64,000 nt of DNA from Bacilli bacterium (GCA_017411715.1 JAFQPO010000014.1:110258-174257); one strand, 5' to 3'; positions 54,032 through 63,708 are shown, counted from the first letter of the stretch. Made by a program: numbers and translations. Notes: generated by a model from the sequence alone, not told the origin.

Positions 54032-55328
54032 AATGAAACAATTTACAAATGTTTTAGAATTAATTGAATGGATTCAATCCCAAAGAAGATTTGATGAAAA
54101 GAAGTCTCTAGATAAAATTAAATATTGTTGTGAATTATTTGATAACCCACAAGACAAATTTAAATCTATTCATGTTAGCGGTACTAATGGAAAAGGATCG
54201 GTAGTATCATATCTACGCTCGATATTAATGAAAGCGAACTTGAAAGTAGCTACCTTTACTTCTCCATATATTACAGTTTTTAATGAAAGAATATCAATTA
54301 ATGGAAATCCCATATCAGATGATGATTTATTAAAAACCGCTAATTTGATAATTTCAAAATATCCGCTTATATTAGATGCAGGATATTCTATTCCATCATT
54401 CTTCGAATTTATCACTATCCTTGCTTTCATATATTTTAGTCAACAAGATATAGATATTGCGGTAATAGAAGTTGGTATTGGTGGATTACTTGATTCTACT
54501 AATGTAATTTCACCATTAATATCAATTATTACTAATGTTTCTTATGACCATATGAATGTTTTAGGTACTACGCTTGAAGAAATATTAATTAATAAATTAG
54601 GGATTGTTAAAGAAAATACTCCATTAGTTACTGGTGTAAAAGATAATAATTTAAGAAAAATAATAGTTGATTATTGTCATAATAAAAATTCTAATTGTTT
54701 CTTTACAAAAGACTACAAACTTATAAATTCAAATATTGGTCAAATGACTTTTAATTATCAAGAATATTATAAATTATCTATACCACTAAATGGATTTCAT
54801 CAAATAGAAAACGCATCTTGCGCAATTGAAGCAATAGACTATCTATTTGAGGCAAAACCTGAGATTTTCAACAAAACAAATTTATCTAAATCTGAATTAA
54901 TTAAAAAGGGTTTAAAAGATACTTTTTGGCCAGGTAGATTTGAAATAATATCATCTAATCCATTAATAATTATTGATGGAGCTCATAATGAAGATGGTAT
55001 TAAAAGAATTGTTGAATATGTCAATACACTTAATTATAAGTTTAAAAGATGTACATTTGCTTGTAGCGATGACAAAGAAAAAGAAGAAATGTTAAAACTT
55101 TTAGCAAATAGTTTTGATGAAATCATAATTACTGAATACACTTACAAAAGACATAGCCCTTCAGCTACTGTATTTAATCTTATCGAACATCCTAATAAAA
55201 AATTAATTACAGATATAAATGAAGCTATTTCTTATACCGTCAATAACCCTAGTGAATTTAATTTGTTCATTGGAAGTTTATATTTAGTAAGTGAAATAAG
55301 ACCAATCTTGAAAAAATTAATCGGCTAA
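54024..55328 (+). CDS. folC: Folylpolyglutamate synthase / dihydrofolate synthase
   Basis: Mur-ligase-related enzyme of 434 residues that adds glutamate to folates. [20 protein letters not shown] (ATP loop), [25 protein letters not shown] and [18 protein letters not shown]. Start could be ATG 54024 or 54033; neither has a strong ribosome site, so it is likely coupled to valS (8-base overlap from the first). Confidence 0.95.
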   Translation: MLKMKQFTNVLELIEWIQSQRRFDEKKSLDKIKYCCELFDNPQDKFKSIHVSGTNGKGSVVSYLRSILMKANLKVATFTSPYITVFNERISINGNPISDDDLLKTANLIISKYPLILDAGYSIPSFFEFITILAFIYFSQQDIDIAVIEVGIGGLLDSTNVISPLISIITNVSYDHMNVLGTTLEEILINKLGIVKENTPLVTGVKDNNLRKIIVDYCHNKNSNCFFTKDYKLINSNIGQMTFNYQEYYKLSIPLNGFHQIENASCAIEAIDYLFEAKPEIFNKTNLSKSELIKKGLKDTFWPGRFEIISSNPLIIIDGAHNEDGIKRIVEYVNTLNYKFKRCTFACSDDKEKEEMLKLLANSFDEIIITEYTYKRHSPSATVFNLIEHPNKKLITDINEAISYTVNNPSEFNLFIGSLYLVSEIRPILKKLIG

Positions 55329-55351
55329 CTGTAAAAGTTAGCCTTTTTTTT
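55323..55351 (+). terminator. Terminator of valS-folC
   Basis: GGCTAACT and AGTTAGCC stem with TTTTTTTT. Confidence 0.95.
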
Positions 55352-55366
55352 CGAAACAATTTCATC

Positions 55367-55395
55367 TTTAAATATTATTAATTATTTGTTATAAT
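55367..55395 (+). promoter_or_regulatory. Promoter of radC
   Basis: TTTAAA at 55367-55372 and TATAAT at 55390-55395, spaced 17; the -35 is weak. Confidence 0.5.
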
Positions 55396-55410
55396 AAAGA
55401 TGGTGATTTA

Positions 55411-56088
55411 ATGAAGTTAAAAGAAACAGCCATTTGGGATTTACCTAGAGAAAGAGCTTTAGCAAATGATATTAAAACATTATCAGATCAAGAATTAATT
55501 GCTATTTTATTAAGAACAGGTAATAAAAATTTAAATGTTTTAGAACTTGCTAATTTAGTGTTATCAAAATTAGATAGTTTGGAAGATTTAAGAAGTCTTA
55601 CAGTTAGTGAACTAACCAAAATTAAAGGTATTGGCATTAGTAAAGCAACAACAATTGTAGCAGCTATCGAACTTGGCTTAAGAATTAAAAATAATAAAAA
55701 AGACAAAAAAAGGCTTCTCACAGCGTCTGAAATTTATAATGATGCGATAATTGATTTAATTGGCTTAAAACAAGAGACTCTGATTGTATATTATTTAGAT
55801 GTTAAAGGTAATCTATTGTGTAAAAAAGAAGTCTCAAAAGGGACAACTAATATGATTGTAGTTGATAATAAACAAATCTTTATGTGGGCTTTTAAATATT
55901 CAGCTACGGCTATAATTTTAGTTCATAACCATCCATCTGGTATAAGTAGTCCTAGTAAAGAAGATATTTCTTGTACTATTAAATTAATAAAAGATGCCAA
56001 AATATTAGGCCTTTATATTTTAGACCACATTATTATCGGTGATGATTATTTTAGCATGGCTCAAAAGATGGCTCATATTTTTAAATAA
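55411..56088 (+). CDS. radC: RadC/JAB-domain protein
   Basis: 225 residues. N-terminal HhH-like part (LTKIKGIGISKATTIVAAIE) and a C-terminal JAB/MPN domain with the zinc motif LVHNHPSGISSPSKED. Function in DNA repair or recombination remains unsettled in the family. It precedes spoIVFA/FB, as in Bacillus, without the mre and min genes that lie between there. Confidence 0.95.
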   Translation: MKLKETAIWDLPRERALANDIKTLSDQELIAILLRTGNKNLNVLELANLVLSKLDSLEDLRSLTVSELTKIKGIGISKATTIVAAIELGLRIKNNKKDKKRLLTASEIYNDAIIDLIGLKQETLIVYYLDVKGNLLCKKEVSKGTTNMIVVDNKQIFMWAFKYSATAIILVHNHPSGISSPSKEDISCTIKLIKDAKILGLYILDHIIIGDDYFSMAQKMAHIFK

Positions 56089-56115
56089 TCCGCATATAAT
56101 TTAAGTGGTGATAAG

Positions 56116-56700
56116 ATGCGGAAGAAGTTTAAAAAAAGACGCAAGTTTGTAAAAAAACGAATTGAATTTAATTCAGATATCGAGAAGAGTAAATATTTAG
56201 ATAAATTATTTAAGAGATTATTTATAAGTGTCATAATACTTTTTTCTTGTTTAATAATATCTAGAACAACATCATTTCATCCGCAGGCTTTTTTATTAAA
56301 AGATATAAATGTTTTAAAAATTGTTTCGTTTTTCAGTAATAACCATAATATAGACTCTACTATCACAGTTGCTAGTTTAGAGATGTTTGAAAACATAAAA
56401 TATAATAATTACATAAATACTTTTAGTGATTCTAGTTTTGATGCGGCGACTATTTTAGAAAGTGGAATTATAACGAAAGTATCTAAAAATGATGGACTTT
56501 ATGAAATTAATATTATGTCTAAAAGTGGTTATTTATATACTTACAAAAATTTAGTGAGCTTTGACTATAGTTTATATCGCTTTGTTAATGCAGATGATAT
56601 CTTAGGTTTAGTTAGCTATAACAATAATACAACAGCCTATACATTTGATGTAATTATTACTAAAAATAATACATATTATTCAGTTTATGAAGTTATCTAA
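56116..56700 (+). CDS. spoIVFA: SpoIVFA-like protein (non-catalytic LytM/M23 domain)
   Basis: 194 residues. Very basic N-terminus (RKKFKKRRKFVKKRI), one TM helix (about 35-52), then an extracytoplasmic region whose C-terminus (about 113-194: SGIITKVSKNDGLYEINIMS, then YTYKNL and VNADDILGLVSY) follows the M23/LytM beta pattern but with no His or Asp ligands. Bacillus SpoIVFA has this layout and regulates the SpoIVFB protease. It overlaps the next gene by 14 bases. Assignment is based mainly on that neighbour. Confidence 0.7.
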   Translation: MRKKFKKRRKFVKKRIEFNSDIEKSKYLDKLFKRLFISVIILFSCLIISRTTSFHPQAFLLKDINVLKIVSFFSNNHNIDSTITVASLEMFENIKYNNYINTFSDSSFDAATILESGIITKVSKNDGLYEINIMSKSGYLYTYKNLVSFDYSLYRFVNADDILGLVSYNNNTTAYTFDVIITKNNTYYSVYEVI

Positions 56701-57304
56701 GATTAATATCTATCCAAGTTTTATTTTAATGACCTTCTTAATTTTATTCGGAGGTCATTTCTATAGTTTAAAATTTCTAATTCTCTCATTTATATTACAC
56801 GAACTCTCACATTTATTCTTCATAAAACTTTTTAATCAAGAAATTACAGAAATTAATTTAACAGGCATTGGCTTTATCATTAAGTGTAATTATCGTAAAA
56901 TATCATTAGTAAAAAAAATACTAATTTCAGCTAGCGGTATAATTGTAAATTTGGTATTATTAATTATCTCTATTATCATTAAAAATGGAGCTTTTGAATT
57001 ATTGTATTCATATAATAAATTACTAATTTTGATCAATTTAATACCAATTATGCCTCTTGATGGTGGTTTTATTCTTAAATATCTTTTATCATATGTTTAC
57101 GATGATGAATATATCAATGATTTACTATTATGGCTTGGAATGTTAGTTGTAGTGATTATAACTATCGTAGCTTATATTTTTCATATATTGTATTTATATT
57201 TCATCATCCCAATTTTAATTAAAAATATTATTGATCTTAAAAAAAGAAATAATTTAACTTATCTAAATAACTATTTTAACATTCATAAATTAAGCATTAA
57301 ATGA
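56687..57304 (+). CDS. spoIVFB: SpoIVFB-like site-2 protease (M50)
   Basis: 205 residues with several TM helices. The zinc motif HELSH (in SFILHELSHLFFIKLF) and the second site PIMPLDGGFIL define an S2P family M50B protease of SpoIVFB type. In Bacillus, SpoIVFB cleaves pro-sigmaK in the mother cell. It is preceded by the SpoIVFA-like gene and shares the block with rplU/rpmA. Whether this organism has sigmaK is not known from the window. Ends with TGA. Confidence 0.85.
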   Translation: MKLSKINIYPSFILMTFLILFGGHFYSLKFLILSFILHELSHLFFIKLFNQEITEINLTGIGFIIKCNYRKISLVKKILISASGIIVNLVLLIISIIIKNGAFELLYSYNKLLILINLIPIMPLDGGFILKYLLSYVYDDEYINDLLLWLGMLVVVIITIVAYIFHILYLYFIIPILIKNIIDLKKRNNLTYLNNYFNIHKLSIK

Positions 57305-57346
57305 ATAAAATAGTTGTTTTTGTGTTATAATAAATTGAGGTGACTT

Positions 57347-57664
57347 ATGAAAACAGTAAATACAAATGAATTTAAAGAATTATTGAGTAATAAAAAAATT
57401 GTCCTTGTTGATTTTTTTGCGACATGGTGTGGACCTTGTAAAATGCTTGCGCCTGTATTAGAAGAATTACATGATGATTTTAAAGATGATGAATTAGTAG
57501 TAATAACAAAAGTAGATGTTGATGAAGAACAAGAACTTCTGAATAAATATCGTATTACAAGTGTTCCAACTTTACTACTATTTAAAGAAGGAGAACTAGT
57601 TGATAAAGCAATTGGCTATCGTAGTAAGAACCAATTAGCCGATATGATTAACGCTCAAAAATAA
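57347..57664 (+). CDS. trxA: Thioredoxin
   Basis: 105 residues. DFFATWCGPCKMLAPVLEEL with Cys28 and Cys31, and the cis-Pro loop ITSVPTLLLFKEGE. A cytoplasmic dithiol reductant. RBS TTGAGGTGACTT; TATAAT at 57326-57331. Confidence 0.97.
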   Translation: MKTVNTNEFKELLSNKKIVLVDFFATWCGPCKMLAPVLEELHDDFKDDELVVITKVDVDEEQELLNKYRITSVPTLLLFKEGELVDKAIGYRSKNQLADMINAQK

Positions 57665-57672
57665 TATTATTT

Positions 57673-57713
57673 TCCTAGATAGATAAAGTTGTTTTATCGG
57701 TCTAGGATTTTTT
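57673..57713 (+). terminator. Terminator of trxA
   Basis: TCCTAGA pairs with TCTAGGA, with an inner GATAAA/TTTATC stem, and TTTTTT. Confidence 0.85.
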
Positions 57714-57725
57714 ATTACACTTTAT

Positions 57726-57754
57726 TTGCGTAAAAAGGAAAATTGTGGTACAAT
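57726..57754 (+). promoter_or_regulatory. Promoter of ppdK
   Basis: TTGCGT at 57726-57731 and TACAAT at 57749-57754, spaced 17. The transcript would start before 57770, which excludes the longer frame from 57743. Confidence 0.7.
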
Positions 57755-57799
57755 ATATGGCGAAGGTTTTTAACCAAATATATCAAAAGGAGAATAAAA

Positions 57800-60433
57800 A
57801 TGAGTAAATTTGTTTATTTATTCAGTGAAGGTAATGCTAAAATGCGTGAATTACTTGGTGGTAAAGGCGCAAACTTAGCTGAAATGACTTCAATCGGTTT
57901 ACCGGTTCCTCAAGGCTTCACTGTAACAACTGAAGCATGTACAAAATACTATGAAGATGGTCGTGTATTAGCTGACGAAGTAGTTAATCAAATTTATGAT
58001 GCTTTACATAAAGTTGAAGCATTATACAACAAAAAATTTGGTGACTCTAACGATCCACTATTAGTTTCTGTACGTAGTGGTGCACGTGCATCAATGCCTG
58101 GTATGATGGATACTATTTTAAACTTAGGTTTAAATGACGTTTCTGTTGAAGGTTTAGCAAAATTAACTAATAACCCACGTTTCGCATACGATTCATATCG
58201 TCGTTTCATTCAAATGTTCGCAGACGTAGTTATGGAAATCGATAAAGCTAATTTTGAAGCTTTATTAGATGCTCGTAAAGAAGAAAAAGGTGTTACTCTT
58301 GACACTGATTTAGATGCTAATGATTTAAAAGAATTAGTTGCTAAATTTAAAGTTCGTTATGCAGAACTTAAAGGAGAACCTTTCCCTCAAGATCCAAACG
58401 TACAATTACTAGAAGCTGTTAAAGCTGTATTCAGATCATGGGATAACCCTCGTGCTAACGTTTATCGTCGTTTAAACAATATTCCTTATGAATGGGGTAC
58501 TGCAGTAAACGTACAATCAATGGTATTCGGTAACATGGGTGATGACTCTGGTACTGGTGTTGCTTTCTCTCGTAACCCTGCTACTGGTGAAAAAGAATTA
58601 TATGGTGAATATCTATTCAACGCTCAAGGTGAAGACGTTGTTGCAGGTATTAGAACACCTCATCCAATTGCACACTTAAAAGAAGATAATGAAGCTTTAT
58701 ATGAACAATTCAAACAAGTTTCAGAAACTTTAGAAAAACACTACCGTGACATGCAAGACATGGAATTCACTATTGAACGTGGTAAATTATTCATGTTACA
58801 AACACGTAACGGTAAGAGAACTGCTCAAGCAGCTCTAAAAATTGCGATTGACCTTGTTAATGAAGGATTAATCACAAAACAAGAAGCTGTATTAATGGTT
58901 GAACCTAAATCATTAGACGCTTTATTACACCCTGGTTTTGACCAAAAAGCTTTAAAAGCTGCTAAACCTATCACTAAAGGTTTAAATGCATCTCCAGGTG
59001 CAGCTTGCGGTCAAGTTGTATTTACAGCTGAACGCGCTAAAGAAATCGTTGCCGAAAATAAAAACGCAAAACTTATCTTAGTTAGACTTGAAACTAGCCC
59101 AGAAGACATCGAAGGTATGGTTATTGCTCAAGGTGTTTTAACTGCTCGTGGTGGTATGACATCTCATGCTGCAGTAGTTGCTCGTGGTATGGGTGAATGC
59201 TGTGTTGCAGGTGCTGGTGAAGTTTTAGTTAATGAAGAAGGTAAATATTTCACTGTTAATGGCGTTAAATATAACGAATTAGATTGGATCTCAATTGATG
59301 GTTCAACTGGTTATGTTTATGGTGAAAAAATCCCTACTGTTGAAGCAGCAGTTAGTGGTGACTTCGCTACTTTAATGCAATGGGCGGATGAAAACCGTGC
59401 ATTAAAAATCCGTACAAATGCTGACAACCCACGTGATGCTAAAGTTGCTGTAAACTTTGGTGCAGAAGGTGTTGGTCTTTGCCGTACTGAACATATGTTC
59501 TTTGAAGCTGATAGAATCATGGCAGTTCGTGAAATGATCGTTGCTGATAATGAAGCTGATCGTCGTAAAGCTCTTGCTAAGATTTTACCAATGCAACGTA
59601 AAGACTTCGAAGAAATTTATGAAGTTATGGGTCCACGTCCAGTGACTATTCGTTACTTAGATCCACCTCTACATGAATTCTTACCTCATACTGAAGATGA
59701 AATCAAAGAACTTGCAAAAGAAATGAGCATTTCTTATGAATCATTAAAAGCTACAGTTGATTCATTACATGAATTCAACCCAATGCTTGGACATCGTGGA
59801 TGCCGTTTATCAGTAACTTATCCTGAAATTGCAGAAATGCAAACAAGAGCTGTTATTGAAGCTGCAATCAATGTTAACGCAAAAGGACTTAACGTTAAAC
59901 CTGAAATCATGATTCCGCTTGTAGGTGATATCAAAGAATTAAAATACGTTAAAGAAGTTGTTGTTAAAACTGCAGAAGAAGTTATGGCAGAAAAAGGTGT
60001 TCAACTTGCATATAAAGTAGGTACAATGATCGAAGTTCCTCGTGCTGCATTAACTGCAGAAGAAATCGCTAAAGAAGCTCAATTCTTCAGCTTTGGTACA
60101 AATGACTTAACACAAATGACATTTGGTTTCAGCCGTGATGACGCTGGTAAATTCTTAGAAGAATACTACACTCGTAAAGTATTTGAAAATGACCCATTCG
60201 CACACGTTGACCAAAATGGTGTTGGTAAATTAATGAAAATGGCAGCAGAAGCTGGTCGTAAAGTTCGCGGTAACGATATCCATTTAGGTATCTGTGGTGA
60301 ACATGGTGGTGACCCTGCTTCAATTGAATTCTGTCATGCAATCGGTTTAGACTATGTTTCATGCTCTCCTTACCGTGTTCCAATTGCACGTTTAGCTGCA
60401 GCACATGCAAACATTAAAAACCCACGCAAATAA
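57800..60433 (+). CDS. ppdK: Pyruvate, phosphate dikinase
   Basis: 877 residues. Interconverts PEP, AMP and PPi with pyruvate, ATP and Pi. Nucleotide-binding N-terminal half (LLGGKGANLAEMTSIGLPVP), the swivelling domain with catalytic His456 in GGMTSHAAVVARGMGECC, and the PEP-binding TIM barrel (GLCRTEHMFF, FGTNDLTQMTFGFSRDD, LGICGEHGGDPASIEFC). Start ATG 57800 has AAAAGGAGAAT. Its codon use is richer in C/G-ending codons than most neighbours, which suggests high expression. The gene points to a PPi-linked glycolysis. Confidence 0.98.
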   Translation: MSKFVYLFSEGNAKMRELLGGKGANLAEMTSIGLPVPQGFTVTTEACTKYYEDGRVLADEVVNQIYDALHKVEALYNKKFGDSNDPLLVSVRSGARASMPGMMDTILNLGLNDVSVEGLAKLTNNPRFAYDSYRRFIQMFADVVMEIDKANFEALLDARKEEKGVTLDTDLDANDLKELVAKFKVRYAELKGEPFPQDPNVQLLEAVKAVFRSWDNPRANVYRRLNNIPYEWGTAVNVQSMVFGNMGDDSGTGVAFSRNPATGEKELYGEYLFNAQGEDVVAGIRTPHPIAHLKEDNEALYEQFKQVSETLEKHYRDMQDMEFTIERGKLFMLQTRNGKRTAQAALKIAIDLVNEGLITKQEAVLMVEPKSLDALLHPGFDQKALKAAKPITKGLNASPGAACGQVVFTAERAKEIVAENKNAKLILVRLETSPEDIEGMVIAQGVLTARGGMTSHAAVVARGMGECCVAGAGEVLVNEEGKYFTVNGVKYNELDWISIDGSTGYVYGEKIPTVEAAVSGDFATLMQWADENRALKIRTNADNPRDAKVAVNFGAEGVGLCRTEHMFFEADRIMAVREMIVADNEADRRKALAKILPMQRKDFEEIYEVMGPRPVTIRYLDPPLHEFLPHTEDEIKELAKEMSISYESLKATVDSLHEFNPMLGHRGCRLSVTYPEIAEMQTRAVIEAAINVNAKGLNVKPEIMIPLVGDIKELKYVKEVVVKTAEEVMAEKGVQLAYKVGTMIEVPRAALTAEEIAKEAQFFSFGTNDLTQMTFGFSRDDAGKFLEEYYTRKVFENDPFAHVDQNGVGKLMKMAAEAGRKVRGNDIHLGICGEHGGDPASIEFCHAIGLDYVSCSPYRVPIARLAAAHANIKNPRK

Positions 60434-60445
60434 TTAAGAAATTTT

Positions 60446-60480
60446 GAGACTCAAACTTTTGAGTCTCTTTTCTTATTTTT
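60446..60480 (+). terminator. Terminator of ppdK
   Basis: GAGACTCAAA and TTTGAGTCTC perfect 10-bp stem, with a T-rich tail. Confidence 0.9.
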
Positions 60481-60563
60481 GAGCGTTTGAAATATTTTAG
60501 ACGGGTAAATATCTGTCTCAAACTCTTCTAGAAGGGTTGCTATCTAATTTCTAAACATATCAC

Positions 60564-60592
60564 TTGCAAAATTTGAAAAAATAATGTATAAT
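60564..60592 (+). promoter_or_regulatory. Promoter of rplU operon
   Basis: TTGCAA at 60564-60569 and TATAAT at 60587-60592, spaced 17. Confidence 0.8.
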
Positions 60593-60599
60593 ACATATG

Positions 60600-60690
60600 T
60601 TGCAATCTATGGCAACCGCACAGAAGTAGGGCCCAAAGAATCTAAGGCTACTTATGATCCCCTCGATGGCGTGTCTTAAAAATTTTAGAA
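60600..60690 (+). promoter_or_regulatory. L21 leader RNA (autoregulatory)
   Basis: About 90 untranslated bases precede rplU, with GTTGCAATCTATGGCAAC (a hairpin, GTTGC...GCAAC) and a second structured part containing GTAGGGCCCAAAG, AAGGCTACTTATGATCCCC. It has the features of the L21 leader described in Bacilli; function inferred. Confidence 0.6.
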
Positions 60691-60704
60691 GGAGGTAAAT
60701 ATAG

Positions 60705-61004
60705 ATGCATGCAATTTTTGTAACTGGTGGTAAACAATACCGTGCTCAAGTTGGAGATGTTTTATACCTTGAAAAATTAGAAGCAGAAGTTGGTACTGAA
60801 GTTACTTTTGATCAAGTATTATTAGCTGGTGATAAAGTAGGAACACCTGTAGTTGAAGGTGCTAAAGTAATCGCTACTGTTGAAAAACAAGGTCGCGGTA
60901 AGAAGATCGTTATCTTCAAAATGAAACCTAAAAAGAATTATCGTAAAAAACAAGGTCATCGTCAAGCTTATACTAAAGTAGTAGTAAAAGAAATCGTAGC
61001 TTAA
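60705..61004 (+). CDS. rplU: 50S ribosomal protein L21
   Basis: 99 residues (usual 100-105). [20 protein letters not shown], later [34 protein letters not shown] precedes the ATG. Followed directly by prp and rpmA. Confidence 0.97.
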   Translation: MHAIFVTGGKQYRAQVGDVLYLEKLEAEVGTEVTFDQVLLAGDKVGTPVVEGAKVIATVEKQGRGKKIVIFKMKPKKNYRKKQGHRQAYTKVVVKEIVA

Positions 61005-61005
61005 T

Positions 61006-61332
61006 ATGACAACTGTACAATTTTTCAAAACAGAAAATATCACTAAAGGCTTTCAAGCATCTGGGCATTCTGGATACGCAGAAAGTGGTAGTGACATTGT
61101 ATGTAGCAGTATTACAACTGCGATTTTCACTTCTTTAAATCTATTGCTTCGATATTTAAAGAAAGATCAATATAGCTTTATTGAAAGCGATGGTCATTTA
61201 TCTTTTATAATTAAAGAAACAGTTGATTTAGATAGTGTCACTTGGGAATTATCACAAAACGTTTTTGACAATCTTTATGATATTTTAAAAAACGTTGAAA
61301 GTGATTATCCAAAATTCTTAAAAGTAAAATAA
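61006..61332 (+). CDS. prp: Ribosomal-processing cysteine protease Prp (YsxB)
   Basis: 108 residues. The catalytic pair is seen in GHSGYAESGSDIVCSSIT: His21 and Cys33. The protease removes the N-terminal extension of L27, encoded next. It sits between rplU and rpmA as usual. Confidence 0.95.
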   Translation: MTTVQFFKTENITKGFQASGHSGYAESGSDIVCSSITTAIFTSLNLLLRYLKKDQYSFIESDGHLSFIIKETVDLDSVTWELSQNVFDNLYDILKNVESDYPKFLKVK

Positions 61333-61370
61333 ATCGATTATAGAAAAAGCCCAATATAGGAGGTGGCCAA

Positions 61371-61652
61371 ATGTTAAAATTTAATATTCAATTTTTTGCA
61401 TCTAAAAAAGGTGTAGGTTCTACTAAAAATGGTCGTGACTCAATTGGTAGACGTTTAGGCGCAAAATTATCTGATGGTCAAAAAGCTACTGCTGGCTCAA
61501 TCATCTATCGTCAAAGAGGAACTAAAGTTCATCCAGGTAACAATGTTGGTATTGGTAAAGATGATACTTTATTCTGCATGATTGATGGTATTGTTAAATA
61601 CGAAGTAGTTGGCAAAGGTAAAAAACAAGCATCAGTTTATCCAGTTCAATAA
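61371..61652 (+). CDS. rpmA: 50S ribosomal protein L27 with cleavable N-terminus
   Basis: 93 residues. Starts [18 protein letters not shown]: the motif FNIQFF before ASKKG is the Prp cleavage site (after Phe9). Then [17 protein letters not shown] and [31 protein letters not shown]. Confidence 0.97.
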   Translation: MLKFNIQFFASKKGVGSTKNGRDSIGRRLGAKLSDGQKATAGSIIYRQRGTKVHPGNNVGIGKDDTLFCMIDGIVKYEVVGKGKKQASVYPVQ

Positions 61653-61662
61653 AAATTCAAAC

Positions 61663-61697
61663 TACACCTCGTAATCTTTCCGAGGTGTAATTTTTTT
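61663..61697 (+). terminator. Terminator of rplU-prp-rpmA
   Basis: TACACCTCG and CGAGGTGTA stem with ATTTTTTT. Confidence 0.9.
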
Positions 61698-61709
61698 AGG
61701 AGGTAATCT

Positions 61710-62999
61710 ATGTTCGTAGATAGTGTTAGAATATGGGTTAAAGCAGGTAATGGTGGCGATGGTGTAGTTGCATTCCGTCGTGAAAAATACATTCCCAAAG
61801 GTGGTCCATCAGGTGGAAAAGGTGGAAATGGTGGAAGTGTAATTTTTGTTGGAGAAAGTGGACTAACTACCTTACTTGATTTCAGATTCATGCGTAAAAT
61901 TACTGCTCAAAATGGTGAAAAAGGCGGTAACAAAGATATGTATGGGGCCAATGGAGAAGATACTTATGTTAAAGTACCTATTGGTACTGTCATTATAGAT
62001 GCTGACAATAATCAAATAATTGGTGATATCACTGAACACAATCAAGAAGTTGTTGTTTGCAAAGGTGGTAAGGGCGGTAGAGGTAATTCATTCTTTACAA
62101 ATAGCCGTCATACAGCTCCTGATATTTGTGAAAAAGGTGAACCTGGTGAAGAACATAATATCCAATTAGAACTAAAAGTTCTTGCGGATGCTGGTTTTGT
62201 AGGGTTTCCAAGTGTTGGTAAAAGTACCTTAATTTCAGTTATTAGTGAGGCTAAACCAAAAATTGGCGCATATCATTTCACCACATTAAATCCTAATCTT
62301 GGTGTTGTAGGTTTACCTGATGGTAGAAGTTTCATCGCAGCTGACTTACCAGGATTAATTGAAGGTGCTAGTACAGGTTTAGGTCTTGGAATCAGATTCT
62401 TAAAACATATTGAAAGAACAAGAGTAATTGTTCATATTATTGATATGAGTGCAAGTGATGGTAGATCACCAATTGATGATTATGTAGCTATTAATAATGA
62501 ATTAGCTTCTTACAATGAAGAAATCTTACAAAGAACACAAATTGTTGTTGCTAATAAAATGGATATTCCAGAAGCTCATGAAAACTTAGAATTATTCAAA
62601 GCTGCTTACCCGGAACTTGAAGTAATTCCTATTAGTGCTTACACAAAAGATAATCTTAATACATTATTATATAAGATTGCGGATGCAATAGAAGTAGAAA
62701 TTGAAAAAGAAAAACAAAGAAAACTTGAAGCTATGCAACGTAAAGATGTTGTTGAATACAATTATCAAAAGCCTGAAGATCCGTTTACAATTGAAGTGGA
62801 TGATGATGGTGTCTTTAATGTTGTAGGACCACAAGTTAAAAAATTATTTGAAAGAACAGATTTTTCAATAGAAGGGAATGTTCGATTATTCGCATTAAAA
62901 TTAAGAACTATGGGTGTTGATGATGCCTTACGCGAAAAAGGCGTTAAAAATGGAGACACAGTTCGTGTTATAGGATACGAATTCGAATTTATTGATTAA
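61710..62999 (+). CDS. obgE: Obg/CgtA GTPase
   Basis: 429 residues. Glycine-rich Obg fold (1-158: GGVVAFRREKYIPKGGPSGG-like, here DGVVAFRREKYIPKGGPSGG, KGGKGGRGN). GTPase domain with GFPSVGKSTLIS, ADLPGLIEGAS and VANKMD. C-terminal OCT domain (about 355-429). A ribosome assembly and stress-linked GTPase. TTAGGAGGTAAT precedes the ATG. In Bacillus, spo0B separates rpmA and obg; it is absent here. Confidence 0.97.
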   Translation: MFVDSVRIWVKAGNGGDGVVAFRREKYIPKGGPSGGKGGNGGSVIFVGESGLTTLLDFRFMRKITAQNGEKGGNKDMYGANGEDTYVKVPIGTVIIDADNNQIIGDITEHNQEVVVCKGGKGGRGNSFFTNSRHTAPDICEKGEPGEEHNIQLELKVLADAGFVGFPSVGKSTLISVISEAKPKIGAYHFTTLNPNLGVVGLPDGRSFIAADLPGLIEGASTGLGLGIRFLKHIERTRVIVHIIDMSASDGRSPIDDYVAINNELASYNEEILQRTQIVVANKMDIPEAHENLELFKAAYPELEVIPISAYTKDNLNTLLYKIADAIEVEIEKEKQRKLEAMQRKDVVEYNYQKPEDPFTIEVDDDGVFNVVGPQVKKLFERTDFSIEGNVRLFALKLRTMGVDDALREKGVKNGDTVRVIGYEFEFID

Positions 63000-63003
63000 A
63001 ATT

Positions 63004-63660
63004 ATGACTAAAAGAAGAAAGCAAATCCTATTTATTACACAATTTTCATTGTTATTAGGAATTGAAGCAATCACATGTTTCACAGTTTTAGGATCTCTTC
63101 CTATTACACCTGCGATTGTTGCGACATTAGCAATGGTGCCAGTAATTATTACATCAATTTTATTAAATACTTGGGCAGGAACTCTAATGGGTTTAATTGC
63201 TGGTGTATTTAGTTTGATTGTATGGACATTTATGCCACCAGGACCTGCTGCTTTTGTATTTACACCAGCGGTAGAACCAGGAAATTTCTTTAGTTTAATT
63301 ATCGTCATTGTACCTCGTGCTTTAGTAGGTACATTTAGTGGTCTATTATACCATGGTTTAATTAAACTATTTAAAAATGTAAAAACACAATTTGTTCAAA
63401 AATATCGTTATCATATTTCAATTATCATCAGTGCTGCAGTTGGAAGTTTAACTAATACAATCTTAGTCATGACTTTAATTTATTTTTGTTTCGGAGCTGA
63501 ATATGCAGCAGCATACGGAATTGCATTCGAAGCACTGATTGGTGCAATCTTAATGGTTATTGCAACTAACGGTGTGGCTGAGCTTGTTACTAGTGTTATA
63601 TTATCACTTGCTATCTGCTTACCGATTGGTAAATTCATTACAAATACTATGGAAGAATAG
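63004..63660 (+). CDS. ECF transporter S component (substrate unknown)
   Basis: 218 residues, about six TM helices. FITQFSLLLGIEAITCF, GTLMGLIAGVFSLIVW, VPRALVGTFSGLLYHGL and VGSLTNTILVMTLIYFCFG follow the pattern of ECF S components (a PR.l.G loop and a NT motif in the membrane). A vitamin or cofactor is the usual substrate. A,T and EcfT are not in the window. I took ATG 63004; a TTG at 62992 would give four extra residues. It starts right at the end of obg, so it is likely cotranscribed. Confidence 0.75.
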   Translation: MTKRRKQILFITQFSLLLGIEAITCFTVLGSLPITPAIVATLAMVPVIITSILLNTWAGTLMGLIAGVFSLIVWTFMPPGPAAFVFTPAVEPGNFFSLIIVIVPRALVGTFSGLLYHGLIKLFKNVKTQFVQKYRYHISIIISAAVGSLTNTILVMTLIYFCFGAEYAAAYGIAFEALIGAILMVIATNGVAELVTSVILSLAICLPIGKFITNTMEE

Positions 63661-63690
63661 AAAAAGCATCTTTTTTAGATGCTTTTTTTG
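63661..63690 (+). terminator. Terminator of the obg-ECF operon
   Basis: AAAAAGCATC and GATGCTTTTT stem followed by T-run. Confidence 0.95.
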
Positions 63691-63708
63691 TATTTAAAAA
63701 CGACTTTT

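Noticed and set aside
57743..57799. N-terminal extension of ppdK
   Set aside because: It overlaps the promoter -10 element; ATG 57800 has AGGAG and the normal start MSKFVYLF.
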